In this document: in pieces, positions 17,411 to 25,220 of the stretch
Layout of the letters: each line of letters opens with the position of its first letter
Numbering within the stretch: the stretch's first letter is position 1
Source: JBMNGN01 sp050949865
GTDB lineage: Bacteria; Bacillota; Syntrophomonadia; Syntrophomonadales; Syntrophomonadaceae
Direction of reading: 5' to 3'
NCBI GenBank assembly: GCA_050949865.1
Contig: JBMNGN010000001.1
Coordinates: 434,001 to 498,000, forward strand
Length of the DNA: 64,000 nt
Notes under the pieces: generated by a model
What the model was told of the DNA's origin: nothing
Seen by the model: the letters and a program-made list of their open reading frames with translations, nothing else
The model's database searches: none
Made by a program: the position numbers and the translations under genes

Positions 17411-18184
17411 TTAAATCATTAAACGTTGTGGATCAACCTGGTTAACTAATACCTCCAGGATGTAATCCTCAGGCGGCGGAGACTCTACCGCCCTGGATGT
17501 ATCTAATTCAAATCCGGTTTTATCCTGGATCTCCTGAGGGGAAACTCCCGGGAAGTATTCAGCCAAATACATTCGCCGGGTCTTTTCATCAAACCGCATT
17601 ACTCCAAATTCACTTACAACTGCTTGCGGTCCTACATCAGGAAGGCCTAATCGAGCCCGCCCATCAGGTCCGTCGATCCAGCCCGGACTAGTAACGTAAT
17701 CAACCTTTTCTACAAACCGCCGCTTTTCATGCTGCATTATTATTACAGTATTAACATAAGTGGCGATTCCATTGGCTCCTCCGCTTCCAGTAAAGCGGGT
17801 CTTGGGATGATGATAATCACCAATCGAAGTAGAGTTAAGATTGCCATAAGGGTCTATCTGGGCTCCCCCAAGGAATCCCAGATCTATTTTATTCTTTTTC
17901 CAGGCATTACTTTGAAAGCCAAAATACCGGTATTGGGGCCATAAAGCCGAAGCCCGGTAGGCAATCCTTAAATCGGAAACACTGGTCGGAAGCTCCTGGG
18001 GCCAACCATCTATCATTCCCGTTTCAAAAATAAGTACGGCATTAGGGGCTGTAGTATTCTTGGCCAAGCTCGCTCCTATCAATGGCAATCCGGTCCCCAC
18101 AATACAGGTTTGTCCATCTTGGATCTGGCGGGCTAAGGCAATAGCCATCATTTGCCTACTGGTCCACTTAGCCAAATCAATCAC
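17411..18184 (-). CDS. CoA-transferase family I, subunit B (glutaconate-type)
   Basis: The beta subunit of a two-component CoA-transferase of the glutaconate/3-oxoacid type. The 257-residue protein carries the probable catalytic Glu in VLIFETGMIDGWP near residue 55 and the glycine-rich FLGGAQIDPYGNLNST near residue 105. It exchanges CoA between an acyl-CoA and a carboxylate, which fits a fatty-acid oxidising syntroph; the acid used cannot be read. It overlaps the alpha subunit gene by 4 bp, a sign of coupled translation and 1:1 assembly. Confidence 0.88.
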   Translation of the reverse strand: MIDLAKWTSRQMMAIALARQIQDGQTCIVGTGLPLIGASLAKNTTAPNAVLIFETGMIDGWPQELPTSVSDLRIAYRASALWPQYRYFGFQSNAWKKNKIDLGFLGGAQIDPYGNLNSTSIGDYHHPKTRFTGSGGANGIATYVNTVIIMQHEKRRFVEKVDYVTSPGWIDGPDGRARLGLPDVGPQAVVSEFGVMRFDEKTRRMYLAEYFPGVSPQEIQDKTGFELDTSRAVESPPPEDYILEVLVNQVDPQRLMI

Positions 18185-19146
18185 CTCCTCTTAAGTCCCG
18201 GTATATAACCATAGCCGGGTTTCACCCGGAGGGCGGTTAACCGAGAGGCTCCGAGTTTATCTAAATAGGCATTGTGATCTTCGCAACTGTAGACCCATTC
18301 CTGGAGGAATTCCTGAAAAAGATCATCATCACCGCTGGCCTGATCATACATGCGGTAAAACATTCCATCATAATCATAATAATTGGTACACTGGGAAGGA
18401 TGGGCGCCAAAAGGCACATGTACTACCGCATCTGGTACCAGATTGGGAATCTGATTCAGCCACGGCTCACTTCGCAGAACATCTGGATGAACTATCTCCT
18501 CGCAGGTCACAATACAGTGGGTTGCTGCCATAGCAATATCTACATCTATAAAAACCGAACCATCGATCCGGGCCGTTCCGTCTTCACAGGCTCGTTGCAC
18601 ATGGATAATAGCCACATCTATTTTCGGAGTCGGTACCAGACATACTTTTTCGCCCGGGTTAAAGGGATTGTCTTGTACTATTAGTTTTTGGTCGGGTATC
18701 TTCGGGTCTTTCCTTCTCTCCTCTTCAGAAATGCCCCACTTTTCCACTAGACTGGAGCCAAGCATATTCTTTACTGCAATATACGGAAACCCTAGGGCAG
18801 CAGCATGGTAAAGAATCGGCTGGACATCCAGGGAGTAATCTTCCCATAATATTCTCTTCTCTTCAATGTATTTCCTAAAACGCCTGCAAACCTGAGTATA
18901 ACCAGAGTTTGCCGCATAGGAATTGAAGAGTACTTTGACACAACCGGCGCCGATGAGCATATCAACATCGCCGCCAGCCGGACCGCCCTCAACATATAAG
19001 TCCTTTTTTCCCTGGCGAATTATTTCGGCGACTGCGGCGTAAGGCTTTTTATTAGTCACGAATCCACCCAGGGCGATGCAGTCTCCATCTTTGACAAATT
19101 CCTTTATCGCTGCTTTCATAGTCATTACCTTACTGGCTAGACTCAC
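18181..19146 (-). CDS. CoA-transferase family I, subunit A (glutaconate-type)
   Basis: The alpha subunit partner, 321 residues, similar in length to GctA. KVMTMKAAIKEFVKDGDCIA opens the CoA-transferase fold and GGPAGGDVDMLIGAG forms the CoA-binding loop region near residue 56. FGAHPSQCTNYYDYD near residue 245 is typical of the glutaconate branch. The GTG start at 19144-19146 is preceded by GGAGTGAGG. An alternative reading as a 3-oxoadipate-type enzyme cannot be excluded. Confidence 0.86.
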   Translation of the reverse strand: MSLASKVMTMKAAIKEFVKDGDCIALGGFVTNKKPYAAVAEIIRQGKKDLYVEGGPAGGDVDMLIGAGCVKVLFNSYAANSGYTQVCRRFRKYIEEKRILWEDYSLDVQPILYHAAALGFPYIAVKNMLGSSLVEKWGISEEERRKDPKIPDQKLIVQDNPFNPGEKVCLVPTPKIDVAIIHVQRACEDGTARIDGSVFIDVDIAMAATHCIVTCEEIVHPDVLRSEPWLNQIPNLVPDAVVHVPFGAHPSQCTNYYDYDGMFYRMYDQASGDDDLFQEFLQEWVYSCEDHNAYLDKLGASRLTALRVKPGYGYIPGLKRR

Positions 19147-19463
19147 ATAACCTCACTCCAATCCAGAAATAAACCTTTACAATTATAATTAGACAAGAAT
19201 CTGAGCCTATTGCGTTATTGTTGCCGTACTTTTTTGGTTATAAATCTTATAAATCTATATTGCAATTTATGTGCCAGGATATTTTATACAATTAACGGTT
19301 TTCTTCCCCGATTATCGCCCATATTAAGCCTTTCTTTCCAATAATAGTCTGAAAATAAGCCGGCTTTGATAGAATTTTGAATTAAAATAATCTAATTTTG
19401 AATTAATAGCAATTTTAATCCCTCTCCCCCTTTTTACCTCTAATAAACCCTGATAAAGATGCT
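19147..19463. other. AT-rich intergenic region upstream of the CoA-transferase operon
   Basis: About 317 bp without a gene. It should hold the promoter of the CoA-transferase genes. A TATAAT on the minus strand (19182-19187) has no good -35 partner at normal spacing, so I do not call it. No repeats or RNA structures stand out. Confidence 0.4.
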
Positions 19464-19500
19464 AGTTAAAAACCCCCGCAGTTTGCGTGGGTTTTTAACT
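19464..19500 (-). terminator. Intrinsic terminator of meaB
   Basis: AGTTAAAAACCC (19464-19475) pairs perfectly with GGGTTTTTAACT (19489-19500), with further inner pairing of CCGCA and TGCG. On the minus strand the hairpin ends in a five-T run. It lies 27 bp after the meaB stop and could terminate in both directions. Confidence 0.8.
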
Positions 19501-19526
19501 ATGAACAGTAGGGGAACTTCTGTTAA

Positions 19527-20471
19527 TCAATCAGTTATCTTTGCAATCCGTTTAAACAATTGATTAATAGCGCTTTGAGGATCTAACTCAGCCCGGGCTA
19601 CCTTTTCACATGTTTGGTCCCACAAACCATCGGTCTTCAAGCATGCCAAAGCCTGGTTCCACAACAAGTTTATAAGTCCCTGTCGTATTTCGCGTTCCAC
19701 GATTTTTTTCCTAAAGGCAAGCAATCGGTTTTGGGCTGCCAGATACCCATAGTGCTTTTCAATGCAATCTACTAACTCTTTTATACCTTTACCACTCCGG
19801 GCAGTGACAGGAATAACTGGGATCTGCCAGTCGGCATCCTTTGTTTTCCGTAAACCCAGCATATCGTTTAGTTCAGCCACTGCCATATCAGCCCCCGGCA
19901 AATCTGATTTATTGACTACGAATATATCCCCAATTTCCAAAATACCCGCCTTCATAGCTTGAATATCGTCGCCCAGATTGGGGGCGTTTACTACGATTAC
20001 GGTATGGGCATAATCTCTGATCTCCACTTCGCCCTGGCCGGTGCCAATAGTCTCTACAATTATCCTCTGGTATCCGCTGGCATCTAATAGATTAATAATG
20101 CTCCCAGCAGAAACGCTCAGTCCTCCCAGGTGGCCCCTGGAAGCAAGGCTGCGGTAATACAGGTTGGGGGAAGTATGCTGCATTCGAATTCGATCTCCTA
20201 AAATACTACCGCCGGTAAAAGGACTGCTGGGATCTACTGCCAGAATGGCAACTTTAAATCCTTTTTCCAGGTATACCCTTGCTATCCCACTAACCAGGGT
20301 GCTTTTTCCAACCCCCGGTGCACCGGTAATGCCGATAATGGCTGCCTGCCCCACCCGATTGTAAAGGCTGCGTAAAACCTCCCATCCCTCCGGATGGCTG
20401 TTTTCCAGTTTGGATATTACCTTGGCCAAAGCCTTTATATCTCCGCTAAGGATGGCCTCTGCTATACTCAC
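19527..20471 (-). CDS. meaB: Methylmalonyl-CoA mutase-associated GTPase MeaB
   Basis: A G3E-type P-loop GTPase that loads and protects the cobalamin cofactor of acyl-CoA mutases. The 314-residue protein has the Walker A GITGAPGVGKSTLVSGI (about residue 44), the ETIGTGQGEVEI switch region (about 142) and the guanine motif NKSD (about 188). Length is normal. The GTG start has AAAGGG nine bases upstream. No mutase gene is nearby; instead a thiolase remnant ends 18 bp upstream, so its mutase partner must be elsewhere or lost. Confidence 0.93.
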   Translation of the reverse strand: MSIAEAILSGDIKALAKVISKLENSHPEGWEVLRSLYNRVGQAAIIGITGAPGVGKSTLVSGIARVYLEKGFKVAILAVDPSSPFTGGSILGDRIRMQHTSPNLYYRSLASRGHLGGLSVSAGSIINLLDASGYQRIIVETIGTGQGEVEIRDYAHTVIVVNAPNLGDDIQAMKAGILEIGDIFVVNKSDLPGADMAVAELNDMLGLRKTKDADWQIPVIPVTARSGKGIKELVDCIEKHYGYLAAQNRLLAFRKKIVEREIRQGLINLLWNQALACLKTDGLWDQTCEKVARAELDPQSAINQLFKRIAKITD

Positions 20472-20489
20472 CTTAGATCACCCTTTAAC

Positions 20490-20672
20490 CTAATATTCGG
20501 GGTTCTCAATTATCATTGCATCTGCATGGCCAATCGCACCACATATGGCAGCTACTCCATAGCGCAAGCCCCGCCGCCGGATTTCGTATGCCAAATTCAT
20601 CAATAACCGCGCCCCGGTAGCTCCTATCGGATGGCCAATAGATATAGCTCCTCCATTCACATTTATTTTTAT
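20490..20672 (-). pseudogene. 3' remnant of a thiolase (acetyl-CoA acetyltransferase)
   Basis: Read back from the TAG at 20490-20492, the minus strand encodes only the thiolase C-terminus. It holds the catalytic His segment KINVNGGAISIGHPIGATGA, then RYGVAAICGAIG. The usual C-terminal Cys loop CxGGG reads CGAIG here. About 330 upstream residues are missing. At about 20661-20680 the sequence runs straight into a DctQ gene in another frame, so a deletion joined two genes. Confidence 0.85.
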
Positions 20673-20910
20673 TTAATAGAGTATAAAGAATATCAATTCT
20701 TATCTGTCTATTTGAATATTGGGTAAAAGCCATGGAAAGGAAAACGATTATTAAGAATGCTACTTCGGTAATTTCAAATACTCCCCCGATAGGTTTTCCA
20801 GCCAACCAACGGATAAGCACATCTGCTGTTATCAACAAAGAAATAATAAATAGTGCCCCCCCACCCACTGTTGCAGAAGCACTATATATTTTCTCCAATA
20901 ACCTTCTCAA
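20661..20910 (-). pseudogene. 5' remnant of TRAP transporter small permease (DctQ)
   Basis: The start (TTG 20908-20910, with GAGGTG seven bases upstream) and about 80 codons encode the N-terminal half of a DctQ-type TRAP permease: a first membrane helix GGGALFIISLLITADVLIRW, then ITEVAFLIIVFLSMAFTQYS and the conserved Q-R-D segment RQIRIDILYTLL. The frame then enters the thiolase remnant and becomes meaningless until a stop at 20506. No DctM or DctP gene is near. The junction lies in an A-rich stretch that could be microhomology. Confidence 0.8.
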
Positions 20911-21548
20911 TTTTCCTCACCTCTCTAATTTTCATATATTTAATTTTCCCAAGAGCAATTTAATAAATCTCTACCGTACTAAACAAACGCTGATCGGTGA
21001 ATAACCAGTGCCGGTCCACTTTCATAATGTTCCAGACAATCTATGCCATTTCACAGCCATTTCACGGCAACTTGTATGGGACGTTTTGACCGGTCCTTCT
21101 AGTGGGGTTACAGGCTCAATCTTAATCACCTCAGCTTTCCGGACGCTAAATTTCATAGTATGGCTAGACCCTCTAGAAACATATCTTCACTCCCTGTTTC
21201 TATTACAGTCACCATATAATTAAATCCTTAACCCGGATACAATCCCTATTAAAATAAAGTAACTACAACAGGCTAAAGCAACTAAGCCGTTTAGGATCAA
21301 ACTCAAGATGTTCCATTTTGCGAAATCCTATTTCCATTATTTATTAATTATATCTTATCTCTTTATCAAAATTTCGTTAATTGAAATTTAAGTTCCGTTG
21401 GGCGGTTGGTGTTAAGATTTACCGCTGGGAAAATCTAAATTTATGGCTACATCCCGTTTCGCATTTTATACGTAACATATGGCTAGGGTTAAAACATGAT
21501 CTTCGGGGATGCTATTTAAGCGATAATCCCAAGACAGGAGGCAATGAT

Positions 21549-21593
21549 ATGACTACAGAATTCCATATAGAAGACAGAACTGCTCCTGCTTAA
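21549..21593 (+). CDS. 14-codon ORF with strong ribosome-binding site
   Basis: The AGGAGG at 21536-21541 is followed after seven bases by ATG and the short reading frame MTTEFHIEDRTAPA. It could be the surviving 5' end of a deleted gene or a leader peptide. No gene follows it in this direction, so the truncated-gene explanation is more likely. Confidence 0.3.
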   Translation: MTTEFHIEDRTAPA

Positions 21594-21653
21594 TTAGCTT
21601 ATAACAACTAGAGTAAGAAAAATAATTGATATAGCCGACTGGTTACAGAAATG

Positions 21654-21687
21654 AAAGAAATAAAGCACCCCTTTGCAAAAGGAGTGC
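21654..21687 (-). terminator. Probable intrinsic terminator of the LUD gene
   Basis: On the minus strand GCACTCCTTTTGC pairs with GCAAAGGGGTGC as a short imperfect hairpin, followed by a T-rich tract (TTTATTTCTTT). It lies 66 bp after the LUD gene stop. Confidence 0.6.
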
Positions 21688-21752
21688 CTGCTAGACAAGA
21701 TTTTATTTAAGTAGGGGAATACCGGAGGTGATACTGGATAACCAATTTATTT

Positions 21753-22397
21753 TTACAAGCCCAGATCCTCATTTACCACCATTATATTAATATCGCTAAG
21801 TTGCGGCGCGCGATCTATTATTACCGTAATCCGGCAAATCCGATCAGGAGAATCGCATTCACTGCAAAAACCAGTAACCGCACAAGGCGACTTCCTGTTT
21901 AACCTGCGGGCATTAGGGGGAGCAGCATAGTTTTTTATTCTATTTATTGCAGCCTCGGTATCTTCAACTATCTTGTTCCTCCCGGCAACAATAATCACCT
22001 TTTTTGGCCCAAAGAACATAGCTGCTGCTCTATTTCCATAAGCATCAATATTAACCAACTGTCCTGAAAGGGTTAAAGCATTAGTACTGGTTAAAAACAG
22101 ATCACAGGTAAGCTGACGCCGTCTTATCGCCAATTTTTCCTCCGGGGATAAATGAGGAAGGTTATGAATAAGGGTCTCCTTTCCCATTTCTTTGATCGCT
22201 TCCTGCAATTGCAATTGGGATATGGTTACTGACCCGCCGAATCCAACAGTATTAGCATCCTGGGCAGCAGCAACGATTTGATTATAAGCCTCCCGTCCTG
22301 TTAAGCAATAAACGGCCTTAAAACCGTTTTTCCTTAACGCTTCCACTACTTTTTGGCATTTCTGCTCATATGTCCACTTAATAAGTTCCTCCCTCAT
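21753..22397 (-). CDS. LUD domain (LutC-like) protein
   Basis: A 214-residue LUD/DUF162 domain protein, related to LutC and the C-terminal part of LutB, which take part in lactate oxidation. VGFGGSVTISQLQLQEAI near residue 70 and FLTSTNALTLSGQLVNID near residue 115 are the family core. I chose ATG 22395-22397, since GGAGGAGG lies eight bases upstream and the upstream in-frame TTG is part of it. It stands alone, without lutA or lutB, so its substrate is unknown. Cysteines near the C-terminus (FCSECDSPDRICR) may bind metal. Confidence 0.85.
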   Translation of the reverse strand: MREELIKWTYEQKCQKVVEALRKNGFKAVYCLTGREAYNQIVAAAQDANTVGFGGSVTISQLQLQEAIKEMGKETLIHNLPHLSPEEKLAIRRRQLTCDLFLTSTNALTLSGQLVNIDAYGNRAAAMFFGPKKVIIVAGRNKIVEDTEAAINRIKNYAAPPNARRLNRKSPCAVTGFCSECDSPDRICRITVIIDRAPQLSDINIMVVNEDLGL

Positions 22398-22516
22398 ATA
22401 CAAAACCTCCTCCAATTCAATATATCAATAATTAAACTATGTACACCCATTCTTGGCGCACTTATAAAAGTTGGCCAAGACCATTGCTCTTGGACCGGTT
22501 ACCACCAGTTATGACC

Positions 22517-23008
22517 TTACATATTGTTAAGCATGTCACCTATTTTCTTTATATGTCCCCGTTCTTCGTTAATCAAATCCTCGATGACCTCTTGAGCTAC
22601 CTTGGTACCCATGTTTTTGAATTCCTGGAAGAAGACAATAGAATCCTTTTCAAAACTTAACGCAAAGCGGAGAATATCTTTATCACTTTTTATATCCTTA
22701 ACTAGATCTTCAACCTGGTTGATGTTGAAAATATGGCTGTTAACCAAAGACCTGACATAGTCTTCATACTCTCCGGCATAGGTCTCTGCAGGCAAGAAGT
22801 TATAATCTAGCTTTTCTCCCAACTTGGTAAAATTCCGAATATGTTTATCTTCCTCCTGGGACAGATAAATAAGTATTTCCTTTAATTTAGCATCCTCGGC
22901 TATCTGGGCAGCTTTTTCATAAAACAATTTACCTGATTGTTCCATCTGCACTGCTATTTCAATTATTTCTTCGCCCTTAAACTGTGTTATGATCCAGCCC
23001 ATTACCAT
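22517..23008 (-). CDS. Rubrerythrin-like ferritin-family protein
   Basis: A 163-residue four-helix protein with di-iron ligands in two E-E-x-x-H motifs (LSQEEDKHIRNF about residue 50, INEERGHIKKI about 148) and Glu at MEQSGKLFYEKA near residue 22. The C-terminal rubredoxin domain of true rubrerythrin is absent, so it is a stand-alone erythrin domain. A peroxide- or oxygen-detoxifying role is likely in an anaerobe. The start has AAAGGAG just upstream; a second ATG two codons later fits the spacing better. Confidence 0.85.
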   Translation of the reverse strand: MVMGWIITQFKGEEIIEIAVQMEQSGKLFYEKAAQIAEDAKLKEILIYLSQEEDKHIRNFTKLGEKLDYNFLPAETYAGEYEDYVRSLVNSHIFNINQVEDLVKDIKSDKDILRFALSFEKDSIVFFQEFKNMGTKVAQEVIEDLINEERGHIKKIGDMLNNM

Positions 23009-23111
23009 CGACTCCTTTGCTGTAAATTCTGAAGTTTAAGTAATTCTAACACATCCAGCAGCTTGTATTAACCATATTGCTAAAAGTTAGCAGACTAGGA
23101 CATCCGCCCTT

Positions 23112-23866
23112 CTATATAAGACCCAGTTTGTTGCTAATCTTTTCTGCTTCGGCTAATAGATTAGGAATAAAAGATCTAAGTTTATCTTCATCCAAACGAA
23201 ACCTGGCCCCAAAATGCTCAATACGGCAATAGCTCTGCCGTCCTTATTTTTAATCGGCACCGAAATAGAGGCTGCCCCAGCTATTCTTTCTCCATAACTT
23301 ATGCTATAACCATCTTTGGCTACCTTTTCTACTTCCTTCAGCAGTTCAACCGGATCGCTTATGGTGTTCTCGGTAATCGATTCCAATTTCATCTGGCTAA
23401 TGAAGTTCCTCCGGTCTTCTTCTTCCATACAACTAAGAAACACTTTACTTGCCGCCCCCGCATTCATTGGAGCAGTAGAACCAATGCCCGAGGTATATTT
23501 AAGTTCATGCTTGCTTTCCACTTCAGTAACGCACAACCTTTGATCCCCTATTTGGGTATGCAAAACTACGGTTTCACCGCTCAATTTGTTTAAGGCATTC
23601 AAAGAATCTTGGGCCGCAACCATAAGAGCAGTAGGCGATTGAATAAACCGGTATAAAAACTTAAAAAACCCAGGACCCAGGGAATACTTGTCATTGGCTG
23701 GGTTACGGAAAACCATATTTCGATTGAGCAAGGTACCAAGCTGACGGTGAACAGTACTCTTGGAGAGCTTCACATCCCTGCTTATTTCCATCAAGCATTT
23801 ATCGCTTTCAGCCAGTGAATAAAGAATGTCAATAGCCCTATTAACCGATTTGATTGAATTATCCAT
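23112..23866 (-). pseudogene. IclR family regulator, frameshifted near the 3' end
   Basis: A transcription regulator with an N-terminal winged helix (KSVNRAIDILYSLAES; LSKSTVHRQLGTLL) and a ligand-binding IclR domain. The frame stays open to 23153 but loses family resemblance after AVLSILGP. A one-base shift near 23200-23210, in a C4A4 run, restores RFRLDEDKLRSFIPNLL and a natural end at 23112-23114. So one base was lost, in the genome or the assembly. The truncated 237-residue protein would lack the final helix. Nearby CoA and acid genes are plausible targets. Confidence 0.8.
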
Positions 23867-24135
23867 TTATTTTCCTCCATGAGTTTCTATATTCGGAACC
23901 TGTGTTCCTTATGCAAGTATTAATAGTATACATTGTTTAAAAATTTTCTACTAATTTTTTTCACTAATTAAATAATAGAGTAGGGAAACCACTTACATGG
24001 CTTCCCCCTCGTTACCTCCGAGATGTTTGTTTTCCAAACTCGGCACCGTTTTTACTTCCGTAACGTAACCGCTGTTCTTAACAGCAACATTGTTGTTTTA
24101 TGACACAACGGTTTAGACTTCCCGTCGCACAAAAT
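23867..24135. other. Intergenic region between spo0A and the IclR gene
   Basis: It contains small inverted repeats: GCTGTT/AACAGC around a three-base loop near 24072-24086, and an imperfect CCGAG/CTCGG pair around 24017-24042. These may be operators or minor hairpins. The IclR promoter should lie near 23900-23950 (AT-rich) but I cannot define it. Confidence 0.4.
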
Positions 24136-24163
24136 AAAAAGCCCGGGGATCCCGCGGCTTTTC
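24136..24163 (-). terminator. Intrinsic terminator of spo0A
   Basis: AAAAGCC at the left pairs with GGCTTTT at the right, with inner GGG/CCC pairing; on the minus strand it ends in GGCTTTTTATTTT. It is 28 bp after the spo0A stop. Confidence 0.8.
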
Positions 24164-24191
24164 TGAATAATTTTAGACCTTATTTTTTCAG

Positions 24192-24995
24192 TCAACTCAC
24201 TCGGTTCTCTAACCTTAGCCGGTCAGCAATTATAGCAATGAATTCGGAATTAGTTGGCTTTCCCTTTTCTCCGCTTATGGTATAGCCAAAAAACTTGTTA
24301 ATTTTATCGATATCACCGCGATCCCAGGCCAATTCAATTGCATGACGAATAGCCCTTTCTACCCGGCTTGATGTGGTATCATATTTTTGAGCTATGGTTG
24401 GATAAAGCTCTTTGGTAACCGCCCCTAGAAAATTCATTTCCTCCGCCACCAGCATAATAGCATCTCGCAGGTATTGGTAACCTTTTACATGGGCAGGTAC
24501 ACCGATTTCGTGAATTATTCTTGTAACTTCAACCTCCAGGTTTTTCGTCGTTGACGGTTTTCCAGCGGCAGGAGCATAAGCGGTCCTGCTTTCCGTAGCC
24601 GGCTTAATATCCCTGGCCACTTGCCTGACCCTATCACCTAAAACCTGTATATTGAACGGTTTCAAAATATAATAGTCGGCTCCCAGCTGGACTGCTTTCT
24701 GGGTAATATTTTCCTGGCCAAACGCGGTTAGTATTATTATCTTAGGCCGATTTTCCAGGTTCATCCTGTTGATGTTTTCCAGAACCCCTATACCATCCAT
24801 ATATGGCATAATAAGGTCGAGAATTAATACTTCAACCTCTTTTTTTTCGATCAGTTCCAGTACTTCCATTCCATTAGAGCAAACCCCGACTATTTCAAAA
24901 TCTGGTTCATTAGTAAAATAGTCGTTCAGTATGCCGCAAAACTCCCGGTTATCATCCGCGATTAGCACTCTAATCTGTTCGGGTTTACCAAACAT
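24192..24995 (-). CDS. spo0A: Stage 0 sporulation protein A
   Basis: The master response regulator of sporulation entry. The 267-residue protein has an N-terminal receiver domain (IRVLIADDNREFC; phospho-acceptor Asp in LILDLIMPYMDG near residue 61; Lys in YILKPFN) and the Spo0A-specific C-terminal DNA-binding domain (ITRIIHEIGVPAHVKGYQYL; SRVERAIRHAIELAW). It follows spoIVB, the universal order in endospore formers. A SigH-like promoter and 0A-box-like sites lie upstream. Confidence 0.97.
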   Translation of the reverse strand: MFGKPEQIRVLIADDNREFCGILNDYFTNEPDFEIVGVCSNGMEVLELIEKKEVEVLILDLIMPYMDGIGVLENINRMNLENRPKIIILTAFGQENITQKAVQLGADYYILKPFNIQVLGDRVRQVARDIKPATESRTAYAPAAGKPSTTKNLEVEVTRIIHEIGVPAHVKGYQYLRDAIMLVAEEMNFLGAVTKELYPTIAQKYDTTSSRVERAIRHAIELAWDRGDIDKINKFFGYTISGEKGKPTNSEFIAIIADRLRLENRVS

Positions 24996-25051
24996 AAAAT
25001 TTTATGCCTCCTCTCCTCGATTAGTATCTATTCTAGTACGTTATAAACGCT

Positions 25052-25077
25052 TTTCGACGGTACTGTTGGTATTTCCT
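25052..25077 (-). promoter_or_regulatory. Putative SigH promoter and 0A-like box of spo0A
   Basis: On the minus strand GCAGGAAAT (core AGGAAAT at 25071-25077) is followed after 12 bp by GTCGAAA (25052-25058). This fits the SigH pattern RnAGGAwWW, 11-12 bp, RnnGAAT except for the last base. TTCGACG at 25053-25059 differs from the 0A box by one base and overlaps the -10. SigH control of spo0A is known in Bacillus; here it is a sequence prediction. Confidence 0.5.
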
Positions 25078-25220
25078 GCTTTTTTATTAATACAAAATTA
25101 ACCTATAATCTATCATTGTTTGCATAATGCTTCATCAATATACTCCAAAACCTCCAGGTTTAACCATCGGTTTAGGGCCAAGAATCCGATATTAAGCCCA
25201 AAATTCGGCAACCATGGGAT

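Larger units (their letters stand above)
20911..21752. other. Gene-poor, AT-rich region of about 840 bp
   Basis: Nothing here is convincingly coding. It contains a 14-codon ORF with a very good ribosome-binding site (21549-21593), a terminator for the LUD gene (21654-21687) and short unassigned ORFs such as minus-strand 21022-21156. Together with the flanking dctQ/thiolase fusion it looks like a decayed segment. Confidence 0.5.

Noticed and set aside
19182..19187. TATAAT on the minus strand upstream of the CoA-transferase operon
   Set aside because: No acceptable -35 at 15-19 bp; AT-rich context makes chance likely.
21022..21156. Minus-strand ORF of 44 codons
   Set aside because: No ribosome-binding site and no recognisable sequence; left as non-coding.
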